NCBI GenBank assembly: GCA_977006965.1 | Contig: OZ345358.1 | Coordinates: forward strand, 2,604,001 to 2,668,000 | Source of the DNA: Phymatolithon calcareum | Lineage: Eukaryota; Rhodophyta; Florideophyceae; Hapalidiales | Length of the DNA stretch: 64,000 nucleotides | Direction of reading: 5' to 3' | Shown: positions 10,990 through 23,352 of the stretch, piece after piece | Layout: every line of letters begins with the position of its first letter | Position numbering within the stretch: position 1 is the stretch's first letter | Made by a program: the position numbers and the translations under genes | The notes under the pieces: model-generated | Told to the model about the DNA's origin: nothing | Database searches by the model: none | Seen by the model: the letters and a program-made list of their open reading frames with translations, nothing else

Positions 10990-13900
10990 GCTCTTTATTT
11001 CCGCGCGTGTGAGGCCCTCGATAGGAGTATAAAGAGAAATGTACGTAAGTTCAAAGAATCTAAAAATGAAGAGACAATAAATCTATGCGAGAGAATTGCG
11101 TAACGGTCTGCTGAGATGGGGCAGTCGGGGCAGTCCCAGAAGCTGGTGGAGACCCACAGTGGCAATATTTGTCGCTCCATTCGTGTCTCGGTAAATGGAT
11201 TCTATAGAACAGCCAATGCTTTCGCCTGTGGGGTTGTTTGTACAACGAAACACACGGGAGCGGTGATTGCCTTGCAGAGTGTGTCCACACTCTTTTCAGC
11301 GTATAGATGTTCTGAATTCGTCGACGAGGACGACTGGTCAGAGAAGAGAGCGCGCACTAAGAAGCCTCTTGCGCGGACAAGAACAGCGCAAACCATGACC
11401 AAACTCCGCATTACCGAAAAAAAAAACACGATTCCTCCGGTACAGTTCTTTTTTGAGTTTCCGCTTTGCCGCACCACGACTCGCCGAAGTTCGCAACTCT
11501 TAATATTCAGCTCCAAAGGCAAGATTCTTTGCCATTTCTTGGATGTTTCGTGACTTGGCGCGGAATCGAGCAAAGCGCTGGCGACGTCTCTTGTTGGAAA
11601 ACAATTCGCGGCACATGACCGTCAATGTACTGTAGACAACGTTGGCGTACGCAAGACTTGCACCGGCACGCTTTAGCGACACTTGAGAAAAGTCGTTGAG
11701 CGCTGCTCGGTAGGCCGCATTTTCGTTGCGACGTGCAGCCTCGTTCTTCTCCGCGACCCGCGCCAGCGACTCGAACCTGCAGGTCTTGTGGTAAACATAC
11801 TTAGTTGATTTCTCGATGTCCTTCGCCTTCATCGCATCTTTGACTTCTTGTGTATTATGAGGTGATAGGTCCACTTCGGCTCTCACGGTGGTCCCTATCT
11901 TGACTTGTCCCGGGTCGAGGCCAATGACCTGGTAGGTCCCCTGAAATTCCCGCCGAATGGTAAGCGCTTTCTTAAAAAGACCCTTCGTGTTCCTTGATAT
12001 GTCGAAACGACGCCGTATGGAGTTGTACTTTTTCTGGTCAAGATGACGCACAGCAGACGGAAAAGGCTCCTTGGGAGGCTGTCGGGTGGAATCAACACTT
12101 GGTCGAGCGACTTCCGTATGCTCCGTCTTGGTTATCATAGCCAGGAAGACCTTGATTTGCAAACGATCAGAAGATATGCTGCACACAAGCCAAGGAACGG
12201 GGCCGTGTTCGTTGCATTTCTCCTCAGTGTACCGCGCGTCGTCTGGAACGCAGGAGTGTTGGACGCACAGTGGAATTCCTTGCCTTAAACATCTCTTCAG
12301 GCGCAAAAGCTTCCTTTTCTTCTTCTTCTTCCTCCTCCGATGTCGCGGGAGCTTGTTGAAAGCCTTCCGGTGCATAAGCTTGCGCTTCTTTAGATTCTTT
12401 TTCTCAACAGGCTGTCGGCGACGATCGATCTTTTGCTTCGAGTGGAAGTCAAAAAATGGAGTCCACCACGTCAGACTCCCCGCGTTTAGCAACTCGTCTC
12501 CACTAATGACACCGCGAGCGAGCCAGCGTACGGATTCGCTGTCGTAGTGCACAAATGCGTACTGCAAGGAATAGGAGGGGAGTAAAGTGAACGGCTTTGG
12601 AAGCGAATCCAGTCCGGGGACTTTCTTCTCGTTGAATACAGCCTTTCTCGACTGTTCCACCGCGGCTCTTAGCTCATGCACATGTTGGTCTGTGATCGAC
12701 TCCGCTGTATCGAACCACGGGGGAACGGGAACTTTCTTGAGCAGACTCCTTTGCGCGACGATCCTTTGCTTTTTGTACTTTCCATGAATGCTAGGGAAGT
12801 CAACATACGGCTGGGCACTGTCCACTTCGGAGCGCGCTCGCGACGCTTCGTCGTACAAAGGATTTAATTAGCGCATGAAGTGCCACAACACGCCAAGCTT
12901 TGAAGTCGGTGATGCGAATTCCCGGACGTCATCAAAGACAGCACGGAAAATCAGCATCATGTCGAGAAGACCATCTCTCCAGTTCGCGATTGTGTTCCGG
13001 TGGCAAAATCGGTCGATGATTTCAGTCGCTCGATCGGCTGTGCTGGCCATGGCGGCGTTTAATAGAGCTTGGGATGCTTTCTTTGCCATCTTGTGGAAGT
13101 TGTCTAGACCGAGATCATTCCAGAACCGCTGTTCGATGAAGCATTGAATATGCCGTCCTGCGGATTGAGCAAAATGTTGTTCCACATGCCGCTTTTTAGC
13201 TGCCGAAATGTTGCGCGAGAGGACAGCGAGTGGTCGCTTGATACAGTTCCGAAATCTCTCCAAGGTCTGGAGCGGGATCCCGTGTTCTTTGTCCTCGTGA
13301 TGTCTGTAAACATTGTTCATTAAATGATTCTTGACATCGGCGTAGATGTCCAGATCGAGAATACGCGGGTCACTTTTTTGGCTGGGAGCCCGCATCTTGT
13401 ATGTCGCAAGGTGGAGGAAAATGTGCCGCAATACGCCGGCGTTGAATACAATCCTTGACCCAGCAAAAGAGACCGCAAGGTCATCCACAAAGATGTTTAC
13501 GTAAACAGACACCAAGTGCCTGAAAAGTCCAAGCACTTTAGCGATGGTGTGCATTCTATGAATGAGCTTGGCCTTTTCCACGTCATTCTTGATGCACGCA
13601 TCGACAGATGTTGTGACAATGCGGACCTTGAATGAGAAGGTTTTGATTTCTCGATTTGCCGCAAATTCTTTGAGTTCTTCTCGCACTTTCTTCGGGATAG
13701 CGGCCTCATCGGAAATGGCGGCAAGCCAATGGAAGGGTTTTACAGCTCCATGAAGGAGGGATGGCGGTGGCTTGGGAATATGCAAGTGCTGTGGTGCAAC
13801 ATCGAGTGGCGACAAAGGTTTAAAAGTACCACCAACCGAAAGCCATGTAGCATTCAAGACGAAGAGCTATTTTCGAAATCCACATGCTTTGCTCACCAAA

Positions 13901-14370
13901 CGAAAGGCCCGGTCACGGCCTCTCACGTTTCCAGATCCCATACGATATGCAGTGTATCGCTCCGGCGCAGGGCTATGGCGACTGAGCGCCATGAATGAGA
14001 TTCAGTTTCCTATACCGCTCTTCGGATGAACAGATGGATGAATTTAGAAAGGGGACATTGGGCGCAATAAATTGATCGGAATATAGCGACGCAGCGCAAG
14101 TTTTGAGATGCGAAAGGACACCCGGAATATAAGGTTAATAGAGAGGGTGGTCGTAACGTCATAAGCGGAGAAGATGAGACTGACTGCTCGTGTCATGATG
14201 GATGGCGCTCAAAGTGTGCAGGTCAGAGTGATCGGATATCGGTTTTCGATGCACGTGCGAGGTGAAGACAGTACAGCGTTGTTGATCACCATATGGAGGT
14301 GAAGACGGGCGAGAGGTGTTTGTGGTTTGCGAAGGGGAATACGTACAGACTTTAAAAAGATCATATCCCT
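10990..14370 (-). mobile_element. Fanzor-bearing element, copy 1 (right end truncated or replaced)
   Basis: Highly similar to 29117-32490 along its whole length. The shared sequence begins at GCTCTTTATTTCCGCGCGTG and the similarity stops near GATCATAT at 14370, where copy 2 continues for about another 300 bp. No terminal inverted repeats are visible between the two ends of the better-preserved copy 2. It is inserted in the repeat that also flanks the 51-kb remnant. The only large gene inside is the Fanzor pseudogene on the - strand. Confidence 0.75.
11083..13992 (-). pseudogene. Fanzor (TnpB-like RNA-guided nuclease) pseudogene, copy 1
   Basis: Read from the ATG at 13992 to the stop at 11083, one frame encodes about 970 residues broken by stops. 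The N-terminal third (to about 12870) is helical, as expected of a recognition region. Then come FTLLPSYSL, an IKVFLAMIT strand, and the RuvC-I motif IGLDPG at about 11909-11922. Downstream are FFFGNAEFGHG, VDEFRTS carrying the glutamate that Fanzors place away from the usual RuvC-II position, and the RuvC-III motif YRDTNGATNI at about 11164-11193. Lesions: TAG near 13871, TAA at 12868-12870, TAA at 11500-11502, TGA near 11340 and TGA near 11296. The 12868 TAA and the 11296 TGA also occur in copy 2. Known of the family: Fanzors are omega-RNA-guided DNA nucleases carried by eukaryotic transposons. No intact protein can be made here without recoding. Confidence 0.8.
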
Positions 14371-15387
14371 GCTCTTCCAAAAAAATGACCACTGTTGTCG
14401 TCATTTTCTCTTTTGTGTCACAAATTCGTCCAAAATTCATTTTTGAACATGAAATGAACAGGGATGGTACACCGAATATGGAATTTAGTGTCCCAGGGTC
14501 GGAACTGTAAGAATAACCATATCGTAAGTTGTACGAGGGGTCCTATAGCGGTTGTAGTACTCCATGAGCTCTTAAAACTTTTCCAAATTAATAAAAAATA
14601 CCATCCTACAAAATTAAAAATTGTCTCTGAAACTTTCAATAGGCTCCTCCTCCAAAATACGTTAGATCTTACAGAAGCTGCAAGCTTATCTACTTGGAAG
14701 CACTTTAGTTCATATACAAAACATATCTCCCATTGAAACAAGGTAGCTGAATGGACTCGCATAAATTCCGGGAATCTGGATAGTCGGTTATCTGTGCGCA
14801 GTGATGAGTCATGAGGTCTCGGGTTCAATCTTCTAGGCAGGGGCGGAACAGACATTAATTTGTCCTATAAGCGAGATCCAAAGAGGGTTGTTCGGGAAAT
14901 GCTCAGTCACATTGCGCCAGCGCAGGTAAACGCCACTCATTGAAAATGTCGCCAGATGGATAGCTTACGTCTAAAACCTTCGTTTTTTAATTTTTGTTTC
15001 TTCATTTGCACACAAAATGGCGCTAATGATAGTATTTGAAGATGCTGACTTCCTCAAAGCTGACTCTTAAGCTAACGCGTCATGACAAAAAACGTTTCAG
15101 GAAACAGGCCATCTTTACAGTAATGCTATTGACCAACAGCGCTGCTTCTCGGAGCACCAGAAGCAACTGGGTGTGTTTAGAAATGATGGTGCAGAATCAT
15201 TGGATGATATGGCCTTTCATATACTTTGCATATAGAATGTATCTATATGCATTAGTTAAGCGTTGTTCCACTTATGCCTGAGTAAAGCATATAAGAACTA
15301 AATCTCTTCCGAGAGTCGCAGATAGCCCCACTCAACCATTCCACCATACTCTCGATCTTGCAAAGCGCCGCTCGTTTGAGACCGAGA
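14371..15387. other. Intergenic between Fanzor copy 1 and pogo gene
   Basis: No gene supported. A tRNA-like phrase with a B-box-like GGTTCAATC occurs at about 14770-14835 but does not complete a cloverleaf. No terminal repeats were found that would mark the left end of the neighbouring pogo element. Confidence 0.45.
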
Positions 15388-16935
15388 ATGTCCAACTCCG
15401 CCACCAATGTACAACCCTCAACCAATCAACATCACCCATCTTTTTGTCGGAGGACCCAGGTTGTTTCAATTAAGTCGCAAAGGAAGGCAATTATTCTATG
15501 GATGATTAACGAGGTCGAAACCTCCGGAAGTGATGACGCTATGGGCGCTCGCACTGCGCAGCACTTTCCAACCATCTTCCGAGTAACGGATATGAAGTGC
15601 CATGGAGCCAATCGGACGAAAGCAATCCGTCGGTGGAACAGTCGCCAATCTTATCTTCAAAAACTGACCACACCAGAGGATAAGGCTATGTTCATCCAAT
15701 CAAGACGTACCATTGGAGTTTCGCAAAGACGTGTAACTATCAAAGCTTTAACTGGTAGTGGAAGAAAGCGATATGCATTGGTGGACTAATTTCACTCTGT
15801 CCTATTGGAAGAATTTGAAAGACTGAGGGCTGCTGGTGTCCAGTTAAGCAGACGGCTTTTGAAACATATTGCACTCCGTACACTCTCCGACCCCACATCT
15901 CCATTCGTGTCAACCGACCTTGACGATCGTACTCATCGCCCAATCATTACACATGTGACGGACAACTGGATCCAATCGTTCATGAACAGATGCAATATCG
16001 TCATACGAAAGCAGTCCGGCTCTTTGCAACGGTGCAACGCCCATAACATATACACCGAGAAGTTGATTTTTCATCATCTCGGCCAATTGGAGCGCGAATT
16101 TTCAGATGGTGTGCTGGACGAGAACATGGTGGAGAACATGTATGAGACGCACTTTATTTTTAACATGGATGGCTATTACTCTCTAGGAGTGTATGGATGC
16201 AAGAAAGTGAACTATGCGGACGTTGTCTCAGGCGGGGAAGGTATGACTATGGTTTTGCGTATCAGTGGAGGAGTGAACGCCAAAATTGAAGCACCATTTA
16301 TGATTTTTCGCAACAGGAACCGAAATTATCCCATACTGGGTGTTCCTGACAAAGTACCTGGTGTTTCATACAGAACAGGGCCGAGGGGTTGGATGGACAA
16401 AAATGTGTTCAACCAGTGGTTAAACGAACCGCGAGCCATTTCAAGTGACCCTATTGGTCGGACGAGATCCTTGTTCATGGACAATTGCTCTGGTCAGAAT
16501 GAAACGCCAAAACAGGTGGAATCATTGAACTCTATCAACACTAAGATTCGGTATCTTCCACCGAACAGCACGCATATGTGTCAGCCTTTGGATTCTTTTG
16601 TTATTCAAAAAATTAAGGCTCTATGGCGAGAGGAATGGGAGGCAGAGAAATTGCAGCGCATGGAAGAAGGAGGTTGGGCATTCGGTCCAGATGCTTCCGG
16701 CAAACTAAACAACCCTGGTAAGACATATTATATGAAACTCGCGGTGCGATGCGTGGAAAAGGTGAACAGCATGCAGGATGAAAACGGTATTCCGATTGTA
16801 CGCAAGGCTATGATACGTTGCTGTCTTGCACTAGATAAAGATGGAACGTAGAAGAAGGAGCAGCTGTTCGATTACTTGCAAGACATTATTGAAAAACACC
16901 CTGAGGAATACTGTGGCCTTGTTCCTGAATATTGA
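15388..16935 (+). pseudogene. Pogo/Tigger-type DDE transposase, two in-frame stops
   Basis: One reading frame of about 515 codons from the ATG at 15388 to TGA at 16935, interrupted only by TAA at 15787-15789 and TAG at 16849-16851. The N-terminal part is basic with helix-turn-helix-like segments, as in CENP-B/pogo DNA-binding domains. The catalytic part has FNMDGYYS (first Asp), LFMDNCSGQNE (second Asp) and LPPNSTHMCQPLDSFVI, the hallmark third block of the DDE_1 (pogo/jerky) superfamily. Established role: cut-and-paste transposition at TA sites. The stops are single substitutions, so the copy died recently. It could be the source of the CAGTCAAC-type TIR elements in the window, but no such TIRs flank this gene, so the link is only suggested. 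Confidence 0.85.
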
Positions 16936-17793
16936 AATAAAGAAAATGTGAAACAAATTTACCAAGTTCTTTCATCAATTTTTGTAAAATTTTGCTGCTC
17001 ACTTCCCGCGAGCTTCTTTTCGAGTATTACTGTAAAGTCCTTTGCTATTGAATTCTACCTGGGACACTAAATTCCAGTTTTTGTGTAGCTTGTGACTTGT
17101 TCTATCCCCACAGTAAGTCTGTTTAGCTAAAAACGACCCCAATCTTGTACTATAGACTTGGCAGTGCTGAGCATCTGGGCCTACTTGAGTTGTCCGTTTT
17201 GACGCAAAACTTCAAATGATCACTACAGTGGTCATTTGAAAGGCACATAGTAATCAAAATTATGAAAAAACCATGGTTTGTGCAATATTTATTTATGAAC
17301 GGTCATTTCTCGGGCGCCAAAACCACCTAAGACGTTCGGACTGGTTCGTTAACGGTCAACTACAGATGTACTCTGCATTTAGTTGAGCTGCGGACATATG
17401 CCAGCGGTGGTGTATCGCAGCCACTAAACTTCGAACTTTTACCTTAAATGAGCCCTTAAGGGCGTTCAATCACGGTCTGCATTTTAAACATTATGCTTTA
17501 AAGACTGCGTACATAAGCTCATTAACCTCCATTCTGTCTCTCGATATGGAAATTCTCCTATATTTTCCGGTCCTCTGTTTGTCTTTACTTATTCTCCCAT
17601 GAATCCAGGAAAATAGTGTGTTAGGGATCCAGCGTCTAGGAATGGTCATTTCGAATATGTTATGACGAAGACAACTGGGCCAAAGGGATTAGCCCCCTGA
17701 TCAGGAAGGACATGTGTGAAGGGACAATTGGGGCCATATGAAGGATATTATCACAGAATAGTAGGGACATGAGGTGAAGAAACGAATGTTTAG
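16936..17793. other. Intergenic, no gene
   Basis: No gene supported. An imperfect palindrome (TCAAATGATCACTA / CAGTGGTCATTTGA) lies at about 17212-17239. Confidence 0.5.
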
Positions 17794-18715
17794 CAAGGGA
17801 ATGTTAGGAGGGGGACAAAAGCAGAACCTTGATGTTTCAAAAAATGTGTTAAAATGTGACCTGCGTTGTGTCAGGTTAATTATGAGGAAATCTTTGTCTC
17901 AAAAATTGAGTTCTGAAGCTCGATTCTTGCAGGGCTCTAACAGAGCCGTCGTTCAACGACGGCCAATGGAAGTGTGAGAGGACTTGTAGAGGTGTAATCA
18001 TCCTAGGGACAGTATAGTTGGAGTACAGTAAACGCTGCAGTGCCAGGTCGGATTCCGAGGTACTCGTGCGGGCGCTTTCGTGATTAGCTGATGAAATTGT
18101 GGCAGCGTGGCCGCAAGTGATAAGTTATATTTCGCAGAAATGGATCATGCGAGCACTTCTCTCAAGAGACGACCACTGACGGATGAACGCGTGACCGAGT
18201 CCCTTGTTCCAGCCCGGAAATGAAGGCTGATTGAAGCCCGCGCTCGTCAGACGAGCTACTCGCCACCGAGAACGTTCCGCTCGCGTCCACCGCTGTGTCA
18301 CGCGACAAAAGACGCGAGCCACACCTCCAAGTTTTCCGTTTCAAAAATTAAAACATGGTTAAATTCGCCCAGCGCACAACGGCTACATCTCAAATTTTTC
18401 GAGGACAACTTTTGAAAATCACGAAAGCCACGGGCGCGAGCCGTGAACCTTTTTGCACAGTGCACCGGCAGAGCTCGAAAACCTACTTCTCTATTATTTC
18501 TCTCCAGAATGATATACTGCAACGAAAGGCTTCGCTGGATTACGGTCCATAATATACGCGAGCTGTAAGCTGTATTTTTCTGTCAACCGTCTACGCGTAT
18601 GAAACATTTTCGCCTTACTTGCTCTGATTCATACGGACGCCACATAGGCTTATTATTAAAATGCGGTATGACAGATCTCCTACTTTTGTCCTCCTCCTAC
18701 TGTAACATTCCCCTG
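17794..18715. mobile_element. CAGGGG-type MITE, 922 bp
   Basis: Left end CAAGGGAATGTTAGGAGG..., right end in inverse CAGGGGAATGTTACAGTAGG..., both continuing into GGACAAAAG. Flanks are TGTTTAG and GTTTTAG, an imperfect 7-bp repeat. No coding capacity is convincing. It belongs with the elements at 25719-26078 and 45123-46424. Confidence 0.65.
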
Positions 18716-18770
18716 GTTTTAGCAGGGGAACAAGTGGCTCCGTTTCCACGCTTCGCGCCGATGACGTCTG
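18716..18770 (+). repeat. Direct repeat flanking the Helitron region, left copy
   Basis: GTTTTAGCAGGGGAACAAGT then GGCTCCG and CGCTTCGCGCC. The same phrase recurs at about 23263-23313, on the other side of the Helitron, in the same orientation. Its meaning is unclear; it may mark a larger element or an older insertion target. Confidence 0.5.
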
Positions 18771-18989
18771 CTTATTTCGAGATATTACATTAATTAATAA
18801 CACTTTTATACATAGCGCTGTGATATTAGGTCCATGTTTCCATTAAATAAAACTACATATTTATATACGTTCTATAATAGTCTAAATATTTACTCAATTC
18901 TACACACTACTTGTCAAAGAAACCGAATCACAAATATAACATCTATTTATAACTAGCATTTCTATGAAAGGGCCACTCGGTAAACTACG

Positions 18990-21900
18990 TTTCGAGTCAG
19001 GATATCTGTCTTTGTCGTTCACAAGGTCAAGTTTTTTCGATCGGTTAGTCGAGGCTCATCGACGTACAGCTGACCGTGTGCAAAACAGTTATCAGATAAG
19101 TCAATTCCAAGCTTTCCGCCAAATGACTGGCCCTGTGCCTTATTGAAATTCATCCCAAAGCAGACCCGGATAGGAAACTGCGTTCTCTTGAACCCGGGTA
19201 CTGGGAATGTATCGTCTCCTGGACCACATGAAACTCTCGGCAATGTGAGCAGGTTTCCAGCATGAGAGCCTACAGCTATTCTCAAGTGGAGAAGGTTGGT
19301 CGACATGTGCTCCACTATATACTTTGCACCATTAACATAACCGTTTCTTGGCCACATGTTGCAAACATGACCATAAATCCCTTGTTGATATTAATACAGT
19401 GGTCAGGAAGTGCACAGCCAGCTGCGAGAGTATTCAAGAGCTCAACAGGGTATCTCAATGCGTTCTGTTCTGCGACATCAACAGTATCCGCACTAAGAAT
19501 CGTCTTGAAGCTCCCTGGAATTCTTGAACCGACAGTTTCATTCATTTCTCTAAGCCTGGCGTTCTTAGTAGAAAGAATTACCCTGGATGTAAGCCAGTTC
19601 ACATCGCAGTAGTGCGAATCGATATCGTCAAAGACCTCGCCACAGAGATCTTTTATCGATGCCAACTTCTGAACAGACTCAGGAAGATATACCAAATCTC
19701 CTTCTGTGACTTAAAAACGTCCCTCTCCAAGTCGTAGAAGATAGTCTGGGAACTGAAACGCTGTCTCATCTGCATGAGGATCGTTTCGGAGAGATGCCAG
19801 ACGCATGTTCTCCGTCAATCGAAGCCTACATAATTGTGCGAAGAGAGCTGAAGACTTCACGCATGCATGCACGATATGAGCTCTCGATCTAACTTGAATG
19901 ACAGGAAGAATTTGTCTGAAGTCACCAGAGAATAGCACGTATTTCCCCCCAAATGGAAATATAGATCTCGTTATGTCCCTCGGAGAGCGGTCCACAGCTT
20001 CGACACAATACCTGTGACACATTACGATCTGATCCCAAATGATTAAATCAGTATCCCTCAGGTCATGCGCCAGTTGCGACGTGGCAGAAATGTTACACGT
20101 GCTCTCTGCTGTGCAAGGTATTGGTATCTTGAAGGATGAATGAGCAGTTCTTCCTCCATCCAAAAGTACCGCTGCAACAGCAGAGCTTGAAACTGCAATG
20201 ACCTTCTTCTCTCGAAGTCGGAGAAAGTCATGAATTGCTCGTGTCACAAACGTCTTGCCGGTTCCACCTGGAGCATCCAAGAAAAATACACGGGATTGTC
20301 CTCTGCTTGCTACACCTTCGTGAGAAACAGGTGCGCTAAGACTTGCTGATGAAACTCCTGGAAGAACGCAGCCGACAACAGCATCGAAGAAAGTTTTCTG
20401 GGCTGCGTTTAAAAGTTGCAGTGCCTCATGCACTGCTCTTTTCAGGCGATCGGGATCTGATTCTACTTCCTCAGACTCCAACATTAAATCAGGAAGGTCT
20501 TCTTGAGGTTGTGGTAGCTGAAAAACTTCCAAACTAAAGTTTCACAGGGACAATAGAGACTCTTGAACTTCAAGAAGAACATAAGACAGCGGGACGTCTT
20601 CGACTCTTAATGACGTCAGGTGCCCCCTATGACGTGCCCGAATATCTGACGCAAATAAGCTTTTGTGCTCTTCCCAAAGCCACAGCGGATCGGAGGGCTC
20701 ACAATACGCAAGAATGGGTGCAAGAAGTTGCGAAAGCGGAACAAGTGGGAAGCAAAAGCATCCCTCAAAGCTCTTTTACAATCTGCGTCGTCTGCCAGTT
20801 ATCCTCGACGAATGCAGGCTTTTCGAAAATAATCAAATACCTCGCCATCAACCGTTCGCATATCTGAAAACGAGTTTGCGCCGGTAACATGGAAAAGAAG
20901 CAGGCGGAGGTAGTAGCGCTCTCCTTTACGAGGACTCGCAGTGTAGGGACGACCGACGATCTCTTCTCCGGATCCTTTGAAGCTGCAATGCGGTGAAGAT
21001 GAAGACGACTCAGCTCCGTATCTTATACGAAACTTGGCTCGTGGCTTCCACACTTTGTCGGCGCTGCTCCAGGTGAAGAATCTTGGATACTGATCATAGC
21101 GCACATGCTGAGCACCAGGGTACAGTGCGTTTGATTTGAACCACTCCGTTAGTTTTGTTTCTGGTTCTCTAAAAGACCCAGCTTGTTCCTGTCCCTCTCG
21201 AAAGTAAACAGTATAGTGTCCTTCTGTGTGATATTCAAGCCGGAAGACTGGCCGCTTGTTGTCGACGATGTCAAATCCAAAAGTCCTCCACGCTCCCTCT
21301 GAAGCAGAGACATATCGAGCATCTCGGAATATCTCTATCTCATTGAGTGAGCCTGTTTCCTCGACTATTTGCATAGTGATTCAGTCACCTCCATTGAAAA
21401 TGTACTTGAAAAGATACTTGATGCCCACACGGAAAACACAAGGCTCCACATTGATATGCCAGTTGAACATTCTTAACAGCTGCCGATTATGTTCAAACAC
21501 CCAAGAATTGTCCACCTCCTGCTTTCGATTCCCGCGCACAGGCCGAGCGGCTCTCTCAAAACCTTCCTCAGGACTCCTCCTCCAGTAAGATATGTAATGC
21601 TCGCTCTCAGACTGCTGAGTCTCCGATCGGAAGGACTTCGGAAATTTCTTTTTGCATCCCTTATCTCCCATGCAGACTGATCCAGGACTATGCGACCCAC
21701 ATGGGTTGTGGATCATGTGCTTGAGCACTTGCTCTCGAAGCTCCGCATAGTTTGCAGAAGAAAGCTCTGCAGATATGATTTCGTCCACTGCTGCAGGATT
21801 CCGAAGAGTATTCTTACATACCTCGTGCAATATGAAGATGCAGTGCGCATGCGGCAAGCCTCTCTTCTGGAACTAGATGACCCGTAAATGAGCAACAACT

Positions 21901-22365
21901 TTCCCGAATATATCTTGTGTGAGAACTGTTTCCATCAATGCATTGAGTCTCAATTTGAACGCTCTAGCGCAAAGATCTGGCCTGTCTTGTGGAGACTGAC
22001 CCGGCAGTAGAGATCTCAGTATCTAGGTCCAGTTTGGGTTGCAAGTCATAGTCAAGATTATGTCCTGATGACCGAGCTTGCTCGAAGTTGCAATGATGTC
22101 GTGCATCTTCTGGCGCATGTACCGTTCACCTCCAACATATGTCGATGGAAGTACAATCAATCGTCCAGATCTAAACGCTTCAGCCTCATCGAATGGACCT
22201 CCAGCGTCTCCAAGAAGCTCTCGGAGCCTTGTATAGTTCTCGACTCGAAGCTTATTCTGATTGTGAAGCAAGAAAGACAGCCGTTATGCATCTAGCATAC
22301 AGTATTGGTCAACAAAGTACTGCTGGAAGAGCCAGCACCGTGCAAGAACAGTACAAAACTCACCT
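18990..22365 (-). pseudogene. Helitron Rep/helicase, multiply broken
   Basis: Reading the - strand from 22365 down gives the domain order of a Helitron transposase. Near 22271-22023: LRVENYTRLRELL and TMTCNPNW of the Helitron-like N domain. Near 21870: FQKRGLPHAHCIFIL with the HUH (here HAH) endonuclease motif, then KYLFKYIFNGGD carrying the nicking tyrosines. At 21374-20799: a conserved DARYVSASEGAWR...TKLTEWF region ending in RTVDGEVFDYF. At 20532-19711: a PIF1-type helicase with Walker A DAPGGTGKTF and SGDFRQILP. Near 19160: NKAQGQSFGG. The frame is broken at about 22023, at a TAG where FQKRG should be preceded by Glu (about 21877), at 21378, at about 20800-20532, at 19711 and at about 19315. 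Walker B reads WDQ rather than WDE. It cannot be autonomous. The ends (TC...CTRR) were not identified. Confidence 0.85.
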
Positions 22366-23009
22366 TGTCTTTGAAACAAATGCTACCTTTCGAATATCAG
22401 ACATGTGAGCTTTTTCTGCCTGTCTCCGCTACCCGCGGCCCTGCTATCCTTTGCTGACCCGCACTCGCCAAACAGAGCGTCCAAAGTAGCACCTGCAAGG
22501 TCCTCCTATAGGCTTGGTCACTCCGCACGAGAGAGAGCCCTTAAGCGCAGTCTCGCAGATGTGGGACAGCGAATCGGCCTTCGACAAATCCCCACGTGTC
22601 CGCTCGCGGATCTTTACGGACACGTAAGGCAGCCAGATACGGCAACGGAATGGGGGTATAGCAGTGCCAATCTGTGCACCCCACTGGTTCCCTGAATTGT
22701 AATTATTAATATGATATTTAAAAAGCTAATTAAATTAAAAAGCAAATTAATTAAAAATCAATTATAGTCCAGAGTCCTCGAATGGTCCGGACCGAGGACC
22801 AGGTGGTCCTAAGCAGCCGAACTGTCAACCCGCAAAAAAGTCTATGTTGGTATACCAACATATTTCTCGCGCGGAAAAAAATTCTCACTCCCTTATATAC
22901 ATTACTCAAGCTCGAAACTTGTAACGGGCACGCAACTTGGAAAGGACATATATAGTAATTTTATGTAGCAGACAATCACAGTGACATGACAAAATATAAA
23001 CGTTACTGC

Positions 23010-23233
23010 GTAGAGCTAATAGATTTCCCGCAAGAAGAAGAAAAATAGGTATTCCGAGTGATCTCTCACCTCAGTGCATATCCACCCTGTTGAACCTTAT
23101 CTTGTTACTGCATACAGCCAATAGATTTCGCACAGAAAGAAGAAAACTGGGGATTGCCGAGTGATCCCTCATCTCAGCGCGTATCCACCCTGTTGAACAT
23201 TATCTTGTAAAAATGTAACCAATGAGAATCAAA
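23010..23233 (+). repeat. Tandem ~104-bp units, left block
   Basis: Two full units and part of a third, each containing GAGTGATCYCTCA, TATCCACCCTGTTGAAC and TTATCTTGT. The block ends at GTAACCAATGAGAATC. A second block with the same units and the same terminal phrase lies at 25430-25646 in direct orientation, on the other side of the pyrimidine-rich array. One isolated partial unit is at about 53946-53985. Confidence 0.75.
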
Positions 23234-23352
23234 AGTGACACCACTAACACACAGACAGACAGCGGTTTTAGTAGTAGGGGACAAGTGGCTCCGTGTCGGC
23301 GCTTCGCGCCTATGCAAAAGATAGAATACGAAGAGTGTAAAGTATGCATAAC

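Noticed and set aside
12071-12547. Open frame on the + strand inside the Fanzor region (and its twin at 30169-30672)
   Set aside because: Antisense to the Fanzor coding frame, with poly-Phe runs arising from the complementary lysine codons.
14765-14840. tRNA-like sequence with a GGTTCAATC B-box
   Set aside because: No complete cloverleaf could be drawn and there is no matching acceptor stem; at most a tRNA-derived fragment.
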